DNA of 10,200 nucleotides from Candidatus Poribacteria bacterium (GCA_028818995.1 JAPPMR010000120.1:1-10200), one strand, 5' to 3'. Shown: positions 1 to 7,434, counted from the stretch's first letter. Notes: a model not told the origin generated them from the sequence alone. Made by a program: numbers and translations.

Positions 1-1
1 A

Positions 2-529
2 GACCCAACACGGCGGATGAGCAACTTTCTAAAGCAGGTTCGCGATGTAGGTTTCGACGGTGTCAATAATTTTCCCACCGTCGGCGTGATTGACGGCACT
101 TTTCGGGTAACGCTTGAAGAAACTGGAATGGGTTTCTACAAAGAAGTAGAAATGATACATATTGCACACGAGATGGACCTATTCACTATTGTCTATGTCT
201 TTAACCCCGAAGAATCTGAGAATATGGCTTATGCAGGTGCGGATGTTATTATAGCACACATGAACACAACGATTGGTGGCACTATCGGTGCGGAAACTGC
301 TTTCACACTTGAAGATGCAGCTGTGCGTGTACAGGAAATATGTGATGCAGCAAAGGCACAGAATCCTGATGTGATCTGTTTGTCACACGGTGGTCCCATC
401 GCAAAGGCACCTGATGCAGCGTATATCAATGAGAATACTGATACTGTTGGTTTTGTTGGGGCATCCAGCATTGAACGGTTTGCTTGTGAGGAGAGTATTC
501 CGAGAGTTACAGCTTCGTTTAAGGAATAA
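2..529 (+). CDS. Phosphoenolpyruvate hydrolase-family (Tm-1-like) TIM-barrel protein, C-terminal part
   Basis: The reading frame is open to the left edge: codons from base 2 read D-P-T-R-R before the first ATG at 17, so the gene starts outside the window and 175 residues are visible. The stretch with NFPTVGVIDG, the HIAHEMDLFTIVYVF strand, the GADVIIAHMNTTIGG segment and the late LSHGGPIA are hallmarks I associate with the phosphoenolpyruvate hydrolase / Tm-1 C-terminal family (PF09370), a TIM barrel of roughly 280 residues. The family was named from similarity to PEP-hydrolysing and PEP-mutase-type enzymes; the true substrate is poorly established. The protein is probably cytoplasmic. In many genomes it sits beside a Tm-1/UPF0261 N-terminal-domain gene, which would lie to the left. 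The stop is TAA at 527-529. The ATG at 17 is internal to the conserved domain and is not a start. Confidence 0.85.
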   Translation, partial: DPTRRMSNFLKQVRDVGFDGVNNFPTVGVIDGTFRVTLEETGMGFYKEVEMIHIAHEMDLFTIVYVFNPEESENMAYAGADVIIAHMNTTIGGTIGAETAFTLEDAAVRVQEICDAAKAQNPDVICLSHGGPIAKAPDAAYINENTDTVGFVGASSIERFACEESIPRVTASFKE

Positions 530-553
530 AAAAGAGATGTCCTGTCCCCGCAC

Positions 554-709
554 TTTGTCTGAATCGCAGAAAGCACAGAGGACGCAGAGAACACGGAAAG
601 AAGAGGTTTTTTGCTAACATCTCCGAATTTTGGGAAAGTAACCATGAATTGCACAAAAGCACTTTCCGCGTCTTCCGTGTTTTCTGTGAACATCCGCGAT
701 TCTGACAAA
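554..709. repeat. Fold-back (MITE-like) repeat with TTTGTCTGAA ends
   Basis: The 16-base ends TTTGTCTGAATCGCAG (554-569) and, inverted, at 694-709 match at 14 of 16 positions. Inside them a second inverted pair, 574-600 and 662-688, matches at 20 of 27, every mismatch being a purine transition. There is no coding capacity in the ~156 bp. It resembles the short non-autonomous fold-back repeats scattered through many large uncultivated-bacterium genomes. The first 9 bases of its TTGTCTGAA end recur at both ends of the repeat at 8508-8663. As transcribed RNA it would form a long imperfect hairpin just after the upstream gene and could stop or protect that transcript. I see no clear target-site duplication. 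Confidence 0.65.
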
Positions 710-729
710 ATAACTATACAGAGAAAATA

Positions 730-867
730 ATGTCCAATAAGGAAAATGAATTTCAAATTCTAAATGCAGATGATGCCGAATTGATGCGTATCAGCCAAGA
801 AGGCACTTTATCGCTAAACCTATATTTAGAGCCTGACAAAGTGCCATCTCTAAACAAAAAAACTTGA
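730..867 (+). pseudogene. purL': Truncated 5' stub of purL
   Basis: Bases 721-822 repeat the ribosome-binding region and first 31 codons of the intact purL at 2194-2295. The frame opens with ATG at 730, reads M-S-N-K-E-N-E-F-Q-I-L-N and continues to about codon 31. It then leaves purL similarity and ends at TGA 865-867 after 45 codons. Between the copies I count 8 synonymous changes and one amino-acid change (E5 here, V5 in the intact gene) over 31 codons, so both copies diverged while coding before this one was cut off. The break coincides with an imperfect hairpin at 802-845. No enzymatic function is possible. The -35 box of the next gene's promoter overlaps its stop codon. Confidence 0.85.
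802..845. repeat. Imperfect inverted repeat at the purL breakpoint
   Basis: GGCACTTT at 802-809 pairs perfectly with AAAGTGCC at 838-845, and an inner CTAAA (814-818) pairs with TTTAG (825-829). The right arm is close to an inverted copy of the matching stretch of the intact purL (2286-2302), with about 4 extra bases. This could be a scar of the rearrangement or chance; it marks where purL similarity ends. Confidence 0.5.
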
Positions 868-892
868 GAAAACAAGCAAGAAGTCGTATAAT
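864..892 (+). promoter_or_regulatory. Sigma-70-type promoter for the rpn gene
   Basis: TTGAGA (864-869) and a perfect TATAAT (887-892) are separated by 17 bases, an optimal housekeeping spacing. Transcription would start near 899, about 40 bases before the ATG at 940. The -35 box overlaps the TGA stop of the purL stub, so the promoter lies at the left boundary of the rpn segment. Confidence 0.65.
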
Positions 893-939
893 AAAAAAAG
901 GAAACGCCAGCACGGGCCGGGCACAAAGAAGATGCCATT

Positions 940-2052
940 ATGTTAGACATCAACGATCTACTTGAGGCTTTAAAAACACGTGTAGAACAGTTTCCGGACC
1001 GAAGCGCGAAATGGTTATTAGAAAACACAGAGAACCTCCGCGGGCTACTTGAAATCATCGCCAGCGACATCGTGGAGTGCCTTGATTTTAGCAAGGTAGA
1101 GATCAAGAGGACCACTTTTATCCCTGACAACCTGCGGGAACAAGAGTCTGACTTGGTTTATCTTTTACCCTTCCGAGACAAGGATAACACCGGGGCAGCA
1201 TCGGAGGTGCTGGTCTATATTCTCCTGGAACATCAATCCACAGTGGATCGGACGATGGGGTTCCGTCTGCTGTTTTATATGTGTCAGATATGGGACAGCC
1301 AACGCCGGGAGTTCATGGCGAAAAACTTACCGAAGCGTGAGTGGCGATTTCAACCGATCATCCCGATCATCTTTTATACCGGTGATCAAAAATGGGAGAC
1401 GTTTCCTTCGCTGGAGACGCTGATGGACTTGCCGGAAGCACTCAACCGCTTTGTCCCGAAATTTGATACGCTTTTGCTTGATGTCAAGCGCGCGGCTGAT
1501 GAGACGCTGCTGCAGTCCAATCATCCATTTGGTTGGTTACTAACGGTGCTGAAACAGGAAACCGCTGAGACAGAAGCGTTTATTGCGGCGCTGCTGCGTC
1601 TCGGTGATTATCTGCGTAGTCTCCCCGAGGCGGAGCGTTCGTCGTGGCAACAGACAATTTACTATCTTCACCTACTTATTTTCTACCGTCGTCCGATTGT
1701 TGAACGGTCGGTGTTAGATCAAATAGTTTCTGAGAACCATCCGTTTTTGGACATCTCAGAGAAGGAGAAACAGCTCATGCAGAGCATGGCAGAACATTAC
1801 TTACAACAAGGAATTGAACAAGGAATTGAACAAGGCGAAACACAAACCAAACGCGAAGATATCCTCAAACTTTTACAGCTCCGATTTCACAATGTGCCAG
1901 AACCGCTTGCTGAAACGATTCGCAGCCTTGATGACCGCAACTGGCTTGAGACGCTCTTTGAGAAAGCCGCCACTACCCAAACGCTTGAGGAACTTCGGAC
2001 AGAAGTTGACGCACTCGCCGAAGATGAAAACCATAACGAACACGCAAAATAA
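940..2052 (+). CDS. Rpn-family recombination-promoting nuclease / putative transposase (PD-(D/E)XK)
   Basis: This 370-residue protein has the Rpn / Transposase_31 (PF04754) layout. An N-terminal helix-rich part leads to NLREQESDLVY, with D71 as the first acidic residue, and then to YILLEHQS, with E97 and Q99 forming the E-x-Q variant of the PD-(D/E)XK active site. A helical middle follows, then a charged Q-G-I-E repeat (DNA repeat CAAGGAATTGAA twice, 1807-1830) and a C-terminal helical domain of about 70 residues. Known Rpn proteins are divalent-metal DNA endonucleases that raise RecA-independent recombination and have been linked to defence. The start at 940 has a modest purine-rich ribosome site (AAAGAAG, 925-931). 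The gene lies between a purL stub and intact purL, so it belongs to an inserted or recombined segment. Family assignment is firm; its biological role here is inferred. Confidence 0.88.
   Translation: MLDINDLLEALKTRVEQFPDRSAKWLLENTENLRGLLEIIASDIVECLDFSKVEIKRTTFIPDNLREQESDLVYLLPFRDKDNTGAASEVLVYILLEHQSTVDRTMGFRLLFYMCQIWDSQRREFMAKNLPKREWRFQPIIPIIFYTGDQKWETFPSLETLMDLPEALNRFVPKFDTLLLDVKRAADETLLQSNHPFGWLLTVLKQETAETEAFIAALLRLGDYLRSLPEAERSSWQQTIYYLHLLIFYRRPIVERSVLDQIVSENHPFLDISEKEKQLMQSMAEHYLQQGIEQGIEQGETQTKREDILKLLQLRFHNVPEPLAETIRSLDDRNWLETLFEKAATTQTLEELRTEVDALAEDENHNEHAK
1777..2052 (+). CDS. Possible nested C-terminal Rpn product (RpnS-like), internal start
   Basis: A strong ribosome site AAGGAG (1762-1767) lies 9 bases before an in-frame ATG at 1777 (M280 of the nuclease), with a second in-frame ATG at 1786. 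Starting there would make a 91-residue protein holding the Q-G-I-E repeat and the helical C-terminal domain but none of the nuclease residues. To my knowledge, E. coli rpn genes make such an internal short form that counters the full-length toxin. The AAGGAG also encodes glutamate-lysine-glutamate, so chance cannot be excluded. Confidence 0.35.
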   Translation: MQSMAEHYLQQGIEQGIEQGETQTKREDILKLLQLRFHNVPEPLAETIRSLDDRNWLETLFEKAATTQTLEELRTEVDALAEDENHNEHAK

Positions 2053-2202
2053 AACAGAGACAAAAACGACACGCTGATTTATCACGCAGCGAAATCTTTC
2101 TTTGGCAGGTCTCAGTCTATCCTTGCATTTTAGCTTATCTTCTGGACGTGTCCAACAATATAGGTTGGCTGTGATTAAACTTTGGAAAAAGCGGAGAAAA
2201 TA

Positions 2203-4599
2203 ATGTCCAATAAGGTAAATGAATTTCAGATTCTAAATGCAGATGATGCTGAATTAATGCGTATTAGTCAAGAAGGCACTTTGTCTCTAAACTTAAACGA
2301 GATGCAGACAATTCAGTCCCATTTTGCGAAACTCCAACGCAATCCAACCGATGTAGAACTTGAGACTATCGCACAAACATGGTCGGAGCATTGTGTTCAC
2401 AAAACCTTTAAAAGCATTATTCTCTACTCTGAAGAGGGCAAGGAAACGGAACAGATTGATGGCTTATTTCCGACCTACATTCAACGCGCAACAGAGGTAA
2501 TAGACAAACCTTGGTGTGTCTCCGTCTTTTCAGATAATGCAGGCATCATTGAATTTGATGAGACATTCAATCTCGTTTTTAAAGTAGAAACGCACAACCA
2601 TCCGTCTGCAATTGAACCTTATGGCGGAGCGGGTACCGGTATCGGTGGCGTAATCAGAGACTCTCTCGGCACAGGACTCGGCGCCAAACCGATTCTAAAT
2701 ACAGATGTCTTCTGCTTTGGATTGCCGGACACACCTTATGAGAAATTACCGAAAGGCACACTCCACCCCAAACGCGTATTCAAAGGCGTTGTCGCTGGCG
2801 TTCGTGATTATGGAAACCGCATGGGGATTCCTACCGCTAACGGTGCTATCCTTTTTGACACACGCTATACTGCAAATCCACTCGTCTTTTGTGGAAACGT
2901 CGGACTAATACCGATAGATAGATGCGATAAATCTGTTGAACCCGGTGATTTAATTGTTGCTGTTGGCGGGCGGACAGGACGCGATGGAATTCACGGTGCT
3001 ACCTTCTCCTCTGCAGAATTAGATGATACCTCTGAAAGCCTTGGCAGCGTTGTTCAGATCGGCAATCCGATTATGGAAAAGAAAATTGTTGATGCACTTT
3101 TACAGGCACGCGACCAAAACCTGTACCGTTCCATAACAGATTGCGGCGCAGGAGGTTTCTCCTCTGCCGTCGGTGAAATGGGTGAAGATACAGGCGCAGA
3201 GGTTCATCTGGAACGTGTCCCACTGAAATATGAAGGATTAGCACCGTGGGAAATCTGGTTATCGGAAGCACAAGAACGGATGGTAATCGCTGTTCCACCC
3301 GAAAATCTGGATGAACTGATGGAAATCTGTGAGGCAGAAATGGTTGAGGCGACAGTGCTTGGTAATTTCACAGATACGCACAGATTGCAGGTTTTCTATG
3401 ACGGCGCAATAGTTGCAGATTTAGATATGAAATTTCTGCACAAGGGGTTGCCGCAACATATCAAAAAAGCAACTTGGCAACCACCACAACACCAAGAAAT
3501 GCCATCGCGAGACAGCCAAACCGAAAACTACGCCGAAGACTTGTGTCGCCTCCTTGCCAGTCCAAACATAGCCAGCAAAGAATCTGTCATCCGCCAGTAT
3601 GACCATGAGGTGCAAGGAGGGGTTGTTATCAAGCCTCTCGTTGGTATAGCAAATGACGGACCAAGCGATGCATGCGTCACCACACCAGTTATAGGTAGTG
3701 AGAAAGCAGTTATTGTTGCAAACGGCATCAATCCAAAATATAGCGATGTTGATGCGTATATCAGCGCTGCATCGGCAATTGATGAGGCACTCCGAAATAT
3801 AGTTGCTGTCGGAGGAACACTTGAAAAAACGGCACTATTAGACAATTTCTGTTGGGGAAATCCCGATAAACCTGATCGACTTGGCGCGTTAGTCCGTGCT
3901 GCAAAGGCATGTTACGACATTGCTACTGCTTACGGCACACCCTTCATCTCTGGGAAAGATAGCCTTTACAACGAATACCGCGATACGACAACAGGCGAGC
4001 AACGCGCAATTCCTTCAACGCTGCTCATATCTGCAATATGCGTGATGCCCAACATTCGCAACGCAGTTACAATGGATGTAAAATCCCCTGGTAACCTCAT
4101 CTATGTCGTTGGCAACACCTACGCTGAATTGGGAGGGTCTCACTACTTCGGTATCCACAATTTCATTGGTAACACTGCTCCAGTTGTCCGTCCAGATGAA
4201 GGTAAGTTAACGATGGAAAAACTTAGTACTGCTATCAATAGTGGTTTGGTGCGTTCCTGCCATGATTGTTCTGAAGGTGGTATCGGTGTAGCAGCAGCGG
4301 AGATGGCATTTTCAGGTGGATATGGCATGTCACTTAATATCAGCAAAGTTCCTACTGGAGAAGAAATTGCTTCCGACGATTTTCTCCTATTTTCTGAGTC
4401 GAATAGTCGTTTTCTTGTTGAAATTGAACCGAAACACCAAGATTCTTTTCAAAACCACATGGCTGGCGTGCCGATAGGTTGCCTCGCTGCTGTTACAGAA
4501 ACACCGAAATTTATTGTCAACGGATTGACAGGCAAATACGTTATAGAAACTACTATTGATACGTTAAAATCCGCGTGGCAAACACCATTGCATTCGTAA
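2203..4599 (+). CDS. purL: Phosphoribosylformylglycinamidine synthase subunit PurL
   Basis: The enzyme catalyses the ATP-dependent amidation of formylglycinamide ribonucleotide to formylglycinamidine ribonucleotide in purine synthesis, using ammonia delivered by PurQ. The protein has 798 residues, in the range of the small bacterial PurL that works with separate PurQ and PurS. Visible landmarks are WSEHCVHKTF near the N-terminus, K-V-E-T-H-N-H-P at 127-134 followed by glycine-rich YGGAGTGIGG, GGRTGRDGIHGATFSS in the first half, ISGKDS at 582-587 and HDCSEGGIGVA at 687-697 in the second AIR-synthase-like half. I chose ATG 2203 because GGAG at 2193-2196 sits 6 bases upstream; a TTG at 2182 in the same frame has no such support. 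The same start is preserved in the stub at 730. purQ follows 73 bases downstream. No purS is in the window. Confidence 0.95.
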   Translation: MSNKVNEFQILNADDAELMRISQEGTLSLNLNEMQTIQSHFAKLQRNPTDVELETIAQTWSEHCVHKTFKSIILYSEEGKETEQIDGLFPTYIQRATEVIDKPWCVSVFSDNAGIIEFDETFNLVFKVETHNHPSAIEPYGGAGTGIGGVIRDSLGTGLGAKPILNTDVFCFGLPDTPYEKLPKGTLHPKRVFKGVVAGVRDYGNRMGIPTANGAILFDTRYTANPLVFCGNVGLIPIDRCDKSVEPGDLIVAVGGRTGRDGIHGATFSSAELDDTSESLGSVVQIGNPIMEKKIVDALLQARDQNLYRSITDCGAGGFSSAVGEMGEDTGAEVHLERVPLKYEGLAPWEIWLSEAQERMVIAVPPENLDELMEICEAEMVEATVLGNFTDTHRLQVFYDGAIVADLDMKFLHKGLPQHIKKATWQPPQHQEMPSRDSQTENYAEDLCRLLASPNIASKESVIRQYDHEVQGGVVIKPLVGIANDGPSDACVTTPVIGSEKAVIVANGINPKYSDVDAYISAASAIDEALRNIVAVGGTLEKTALLDNFCWGNPDKPDRLGALVRAAKACYDIATAYGTPFISGKDSLYNEYRDTTTGEQRAIPSTLLISAICVMPNIRNAVTMDVKSPGNLIYVVGNTYAELGGSHYFGIHNFIGNTAPVVRPDEGKLTMEKLSTAINSGLVRSCHDCSEGGIGVAAAEMAFSGGYGMSLNISKVPTGEEIASDDFLLFSESNSRFLVEIEPKHQDSFQNHMAGVPIGCLAAVTETPKFIVNGLTGKYVIETTIDTLKSAWQTPLHS

Positions 4600-4672
4600 C
4601 TTTTTAACGATCCATGTGTTTTACTTATTAAGATTGCACAAACTGGAAAGTTTATGCTACAGGGAGATAATT

Positions 4673-5473
4673 GTGAAACCGAAGGTACTGATCTTACGGA
4701 CAGCTGGGACAAACTGCGATGCTGAAACGAATGTAGCGTTTCAACTCGCTGGAGCGGAAACCGATTTAGTCCACATTCAAAACCTCATATCTGGCAAAAC
4801 AAACCTATCCGATTATCAGATTCTTGCTATTCCCGGCGGATTCTCTTATGGCGATGATATTGCAGCAGGGATATTGCTTGCTGTAGAGATGAAACATAAA
4901 CTGAGAAAGACTCTTGATCAGTTTGTCGTTGACGATAAACTGATCATTGGAATATGCAATGGGTTTCAAGTGCTTGTGCGGACAGGATTGTTGCCAGGAA
5001 CAGAAAACGGCAGTCCTGAAATCATGCAGCGTGCAACTTTAGCAATGAACACATCTGCAAAATTTGAGTGTCGGTGGGTTGAATTGGACACACAACTGAG
5101 TCCTTGTATCTTTACGAAAGGTATCAAACCACATCTTTATCTTCCTGTTGCACATGCTGAAGGTAAGTTTACTGCGCCACCCGATGTTTTAGAAGTATTG
5201 GAATCAAACAGCGAGATTGTGTTTCGATATGGAAGGACATCGCAATCACCTTCATACAAAACTGAGTACCCACACAACCCCAACGGTTCTGATGCAGATA
5301 TTGCTGGCATTTGTGACCTAACAGGAAGAATTTTCGGCTTGATGCCGCATCCTGAACGGTTCCTAACGAAGTACAATCATCCCCGTTGGACACGAGAAAA
5401 CTTGCCTGAAGAAGGTGATGGCCTCGCAATTTTCAAAAACGCTGTTAACTACGCGAAAGCGAATTTTTCATGA
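4673..5473 (+). CDS. purQ: Phosphoribosylformylglycinamidine synthase glutaminase subunit PurQ
   Basis: This class I glutamine amidotransferase hydrolyses glutamine and passes ammonia to PurL. The 266-residue protein begins K-P-K-V-L-I-L-R with the diagnostic TAGTNCDAET and PGGFSYGDD. The nucleophile is C95 in GICNGFQVL, and the other two triad residues are H226 and E228 in MPHPERF; VAHAEGKF at 159-166 is also typical. I place the start at GTG 4673 because AGGGAG (4661-4666) lies 6 bases upstream and the family start follows at once. An ATG at 4616 in frame would add 19 unrelated residues. It is somewhat longer than the ~227 residues of Bacillus PurQ, as in other large-form PurQ proteins. It lies in an operon with purL and overlaps the next gene by four bases. 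Confidence 0.95.
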   Translation: MKPKVLILRTAGTNCDAETNVAFQLAGAETDLVHIQNLISGKTNLSDYQILAIPGGFSYGDDIAAGILLAVEMKHKLRKTLDQFVVDDKLIIGICNGFQVLVRTGLLPGTENGSPEIMQRATLAMNTSAKFECRWVELDTQLSPCIFTKGIKPHLYLPVAHAEGKFTAPPDVLEVLESNSEIVFRYGRTSQSPSYKTEYPHNPNGSDADIAGICDLTGRIFGLMPHPERFLTKYNHPRWTRENLPEEGDGLAIFKNAVNYAKANFS

Positions 5474-5904
5474 ATAATAAATTATCGCGGCGGTTACTCC
5501 CTTTCTATATGAAATTACCTGTCTTTTGGGCATTTATCATCGTTACATTTTTCGGTCAAGTCCTATGGGTCGCAACAATCTCTAAATTTCCGTGGATTGA
5601 TCTGCGCTGGTCAAGTTTCGGATACGCTTTCGGCATTGTGCTTGGATTTATGCAAGGCAAGTGGACATCACGACTGTGGGAGAAGTCTTATCTACAGGTT
5701 TTAAGACGGGAGATAGTTTTCTGGCAAGCAAAAGGTGCGAAAAGTTTGACATATTTTACCTGTTTTGCCCTTGGCTTACCAGCCGCAGGGATTATTTTAA
5801 TCAGATCCATGGCGCAGTTAGCGGGGATTCAATCTTACGTTTTTGGTTTCGTGGGTGGCATGAATGTTGCCTTGCTGTTGTGGGTGCGGCGTATTCCTAA
5901 GTGA
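5470..5904 (+). CDS. Small integral membrane protein of unknown function, coupled to purQ
   Basis: I do not recognise the family. The 144-residue protein has a basic start followed by four likely membrane segments at about 17-37, 47-62, 92-111 and 118-138. A basic, tryptophan-containing cytoplasmic-type loop (about 63-91) and a basic C-terminal tail suggest both ends face the cytoplasm. Its ATG overlaps the purQ stop as ATGA (5470-5473), so it is probably translated by ribosomes terminating on purQ, and I see no strong separate ribosome site. Such overlap argues that it is a real gene of the purL-purQ transcript. A link to purine metabolism is not shown by the sequence. Confidence 0.75.
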   Translation: MNNKLSRRLLPFYMKLPVFWAFIIVTFFGQVLWVATISKFPWIDLRWSSFGYAFGIVLGFMQGKWTSRLWEKSYLQVLRREIVFWQAKGAKSLTYFTCFALGLPAAGIILIRSMAQLAGIQSYVFGFVGGMNVALLLWVRRIPK

Positions 5905-6003
5905 ATTTAAATCGGATTTACGCAACATTATAAATCGCATATTATATTGATGATAAACTCTTATGAGCGAGTCAAGCACTATCTTGGATGGAAGACGATT
6001 TTC

Positions 6004-6031
6004 TTGACTTTTTTGAAAAACGTGCTATGAT
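6004..6031 (+). promoter_or_regulatory. Extended -10 sigma-70-type promoter for the lipoprotein gene
   Basis: TTGACT (6004-6009) and TATGAT (6026-6031) are 16 bases apart, with TG at 6023-6024 forming an extended -10. Transcription would start near 6038, leaving a leader of about 80 bases before ATG 6119. A weaker second pair, TTGTCA (6062-6067) and TATACA (6083-6088) with a 15-base spacer, lies downstream. Confidence 0.6.
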
Positions 6032-6035
6032 AGCA
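6023..6035. promoter_or_regulatory. Palindrome over the -10 box, possible operator
   Basis: TGCTATGATAGCA is a perfect 6+1+6 palindrome that contains the whole -10 box. A second inverted pair, AGTCAAG (5970-5976) and CTTGACT (6003-6009), overlaps the -35 box. Both positions are where a repressor would block RNA polymerase. No regulator gene is nearby, so this remains a guess. Confidence 0.3.
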
Positions 6036-6118
6036 TCAAAAATTGATATGTTTGAAAAAAGTTGTCAACGCTACAATTTTAATATACACACTAACAATAA
6101 CCTAATGGGAGTGTTCCA

Positions 6119-6787
6119 ATGTTTTACCGAATCACCTTTTTGATAGTATTTTTCAGTTTTGCAGTTTTTACGGTAGGATGTCATATTTTGCTTACAGAAC
6201 AAGAATGGAGCGAAAACTACGCGTTGATGGAAGGTGTCAATTCATCCAGTCCACAAATGATTGATGGAGATATCAACACTGTCGGTGAGACAGAGACTAT
6301 TGGACAACGTTACATGTATGGATCAAGTTGGGGATCCGCTGTTTCAATCAAGCTACCCCAAAAAAAGAACATCAGAAGAATCGTTATCCATACAGAGAAT
6401 ATCAAAAAGCTTAACATTTACGCAGATAAAGGTGGTAGCGCTCTTTCTGAAACTGACTGGCAATTAATAAAAGAGATAAAATCTGTCAAAGCATACCCTA
6501 TTGTGATTCCTGTCTTATACGCTTTTCCAACAGATCATATTCGAATTGTAGTTACAGACTTAACTGATGAAGGCGCCAGCAGACGAAAAGAAAGGGCGGA
6601 GTTTTACCGAGGTACTGCACCGATGGAAAGAGGAATGTACGGTTTTGCGGGTGGCAGGAGATTTTATTCCAATTACCAAGCCAGAATCAGCGAAATTGAA
6701 ATTTACGGTTACAAAACTGCTGAAGAAACGGCGGCTGCAAAATCTGATACACAACGTGAAGATGAACTTAATACGATATTGGAATAG
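6119..6787 (+). CDS. Lipoprotein with discoidin (F5/8 type C)-like domain
   Basis: The first 20 residues form a lipoprotein signal peptide: a basic start (Y-R), a hydrophobic stretch of about 15 residues and the lipobox F-T-V-G-C with C21 as the lipidated residue. The mature part carries a discoidin-like beta-sandwich pattern: SSPQMIDGDINT near the start, SIKLPQKKNIRRIVIHT, a W-Q-L-I strand, DHIRIVVTDL and the closing ARISEIEIYGY. Such domains often bind carbohydrate or cell-surface ligands, so a surface or periplasmic binding role is likely but not shown. The charged C-terminal tail looks disordered. The start at 6119 has GGGAG (6107-6111) 7 bases upstream. The gene has its own promoter and is separated by 214 bases from the purine operon. 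Its 222 residues hold a single domain. Confidence 0.72.
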   Translation: MFYRITFLIVFFSFAVFTVGCHILLTEQEWSENYALMEGVNSSSPQMIDGDINTVGETETIGQRYMYGSSWGSAVSIKLPQKKNIRRIVIHTENIKKLNIYADKGGSALSETDWQLIKEIKSVKAYPIVIPVLYAFPTDHIRIVVTDLTDEGASRRKERAEFYRGTAPMERGMYGFAGGRRFYSNYQARISEIEIYGYKTAEETAAAKSDTQREDELNTILE

Positions 6788-6799
6788 GATAAAACATTT

Positions 6800-6827
6800 T
6801 TGACATTGATTGACAATTCAATTTAAA
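6800..6827 (+). promoter_or_regulatory. Weak promoter candidate before the cyclotransferase gene
   Basis: A perfect TTGACA (6800-6805) is followed after 16 bases by TTTAAA (6822-6827), a poor -10 match. A second TTGACA at 6810-6815 has no -10 partner at normal spacing. Transcription would start only about 10 bases before ATG 6845. Confidence 0.25.
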
Positions 6828-6844
6828 CGATGCAGAGTAGAACC

Positions 6845-7339
6845 ATGAAGTACTTTGCCTACGGATCAAATCTCAATATCAGACACATGCAGTGGCGATG
6901 TCAAAACGCCGTGCCTCTCGGTGCATATACGCTTCAGGGCTACCAACTCATTTTTCGGTACTACGCTGATTTGATACCCGCTCAAGACAACTCCGTTAAG
7001 GGTGGACTCTGGGAAATATCAGAAGAGGATGAGAGGTTGCTTGACAGATATGAAGGCTACCCATCTTTATATGAAAAATACTATGATGGCGACATCATGT
7101 TTTACCGCATGCTCGATGATGCACGGGACATAGAATTGCCAGGACTCGGTTATCTTGAAGGGATGTTGGAGGGGATGGAAAACTTCGGACTCTCTCCACT
7201 TGAAGATTTGAACAACAATCTTGGGGAACCACCGACCCAAGGACTTATCAAAGAAGGAGACTTACTCCAACATGCAATGCGTCTTATTTCTGACGCGATG
7301 GGTATAAAACTCTTAGACGAAGATTCGATCACTGTTTGA
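6845..7339 (+). CDS. Gamma-glutamylcyclotransferase-like (GGCT/AIG2) protein
   Basis: The protein starts M-K-Y-F-A-Y-G-S-N-L, the substrate-binding YGSN loop of the GGCT fold (residues 6-9). It continues with GGLWEISEEDERLLDRYEGYP, where E70 matches the family's catalytic glutamate. Members open gamma-glutamyl dipeptides to 5-oxoproline or act on gamma-glutamylamines; which substrate this one uses cannot be told. Its 164 residues are usual for the family. I chose ATG 6845 because the conserved first strand begins there and AGAG (6834-6837) is 7 bases upstream; an in-frame ATG at 6830 would add five residues without a ribosome site. The last ~35 residues after GYLEGMLEGMENFGL are less familiar. 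It follows the lipoprotein gene by 57 bases and converges on mrp. Confidence 0.82.
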   Translation: MKYFAYGSNLNIRHMQWRCQNAVPLGAYTLQGYQLIFRYYADLIPAQDNSVKGGLWEISEEDERLLDRYEGYPSLYEKYYDGDIMFYRMLDDARDIELPGLGYLEGMLEGMENFGLSPLEDLNNNLGEPPTQGLIKEGDLLQHAMRLISDAMGIKLLDEDSITV

Positions 7340-7381
7340 CTCTCAATCAAATTCTCGGTTATAGAATATTTTTTAAGCAGA

Positions 7382-7408
7382 AAGCCGCTGCTGATTAAGC
7401 AACGGCTT
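7382..7408. terminator. Bidirectional terminator-like hairpin between converging genes
   Basis: AAGCCGCTGCT (7382-7392) and AGCAACGGCTT (7398-7408) pair at 10 of 11 positions around a five-base loop. It lies 43 bases after the plus-strand cyclotransferase stop and 27 bases beyond the minus-strand mrp stop. The T-run is poor on the plus side; on the minus side the stem runs directly into TTTC. Position and stem strength support a shared terminator. Confidence 0.6.
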
Positions 7409-7434
7409 AGTTGTTACTTGTAAATTACATTTAC

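Noticed and set aside
229..756. Minus-strand open frame of 175 codons
   Set aside because: It runs antisense through the conserved TIM-barrel gene, the fold-back repeat and the purL stub, so it cannot be a single real gene.
2072..2091. Terminator after rpn (CGCTG / CAGCG hairpin)
   Set aside because: Only 5 base pairs with a 10-base loop and no T-run; too weak to call.
2182..2202. TTG start for purL seven codons upstream
   Set aside because: The added codons overlap the GGAG ribosome site of ATG 2203, and the stub copy also starts at the corresponding ATG.
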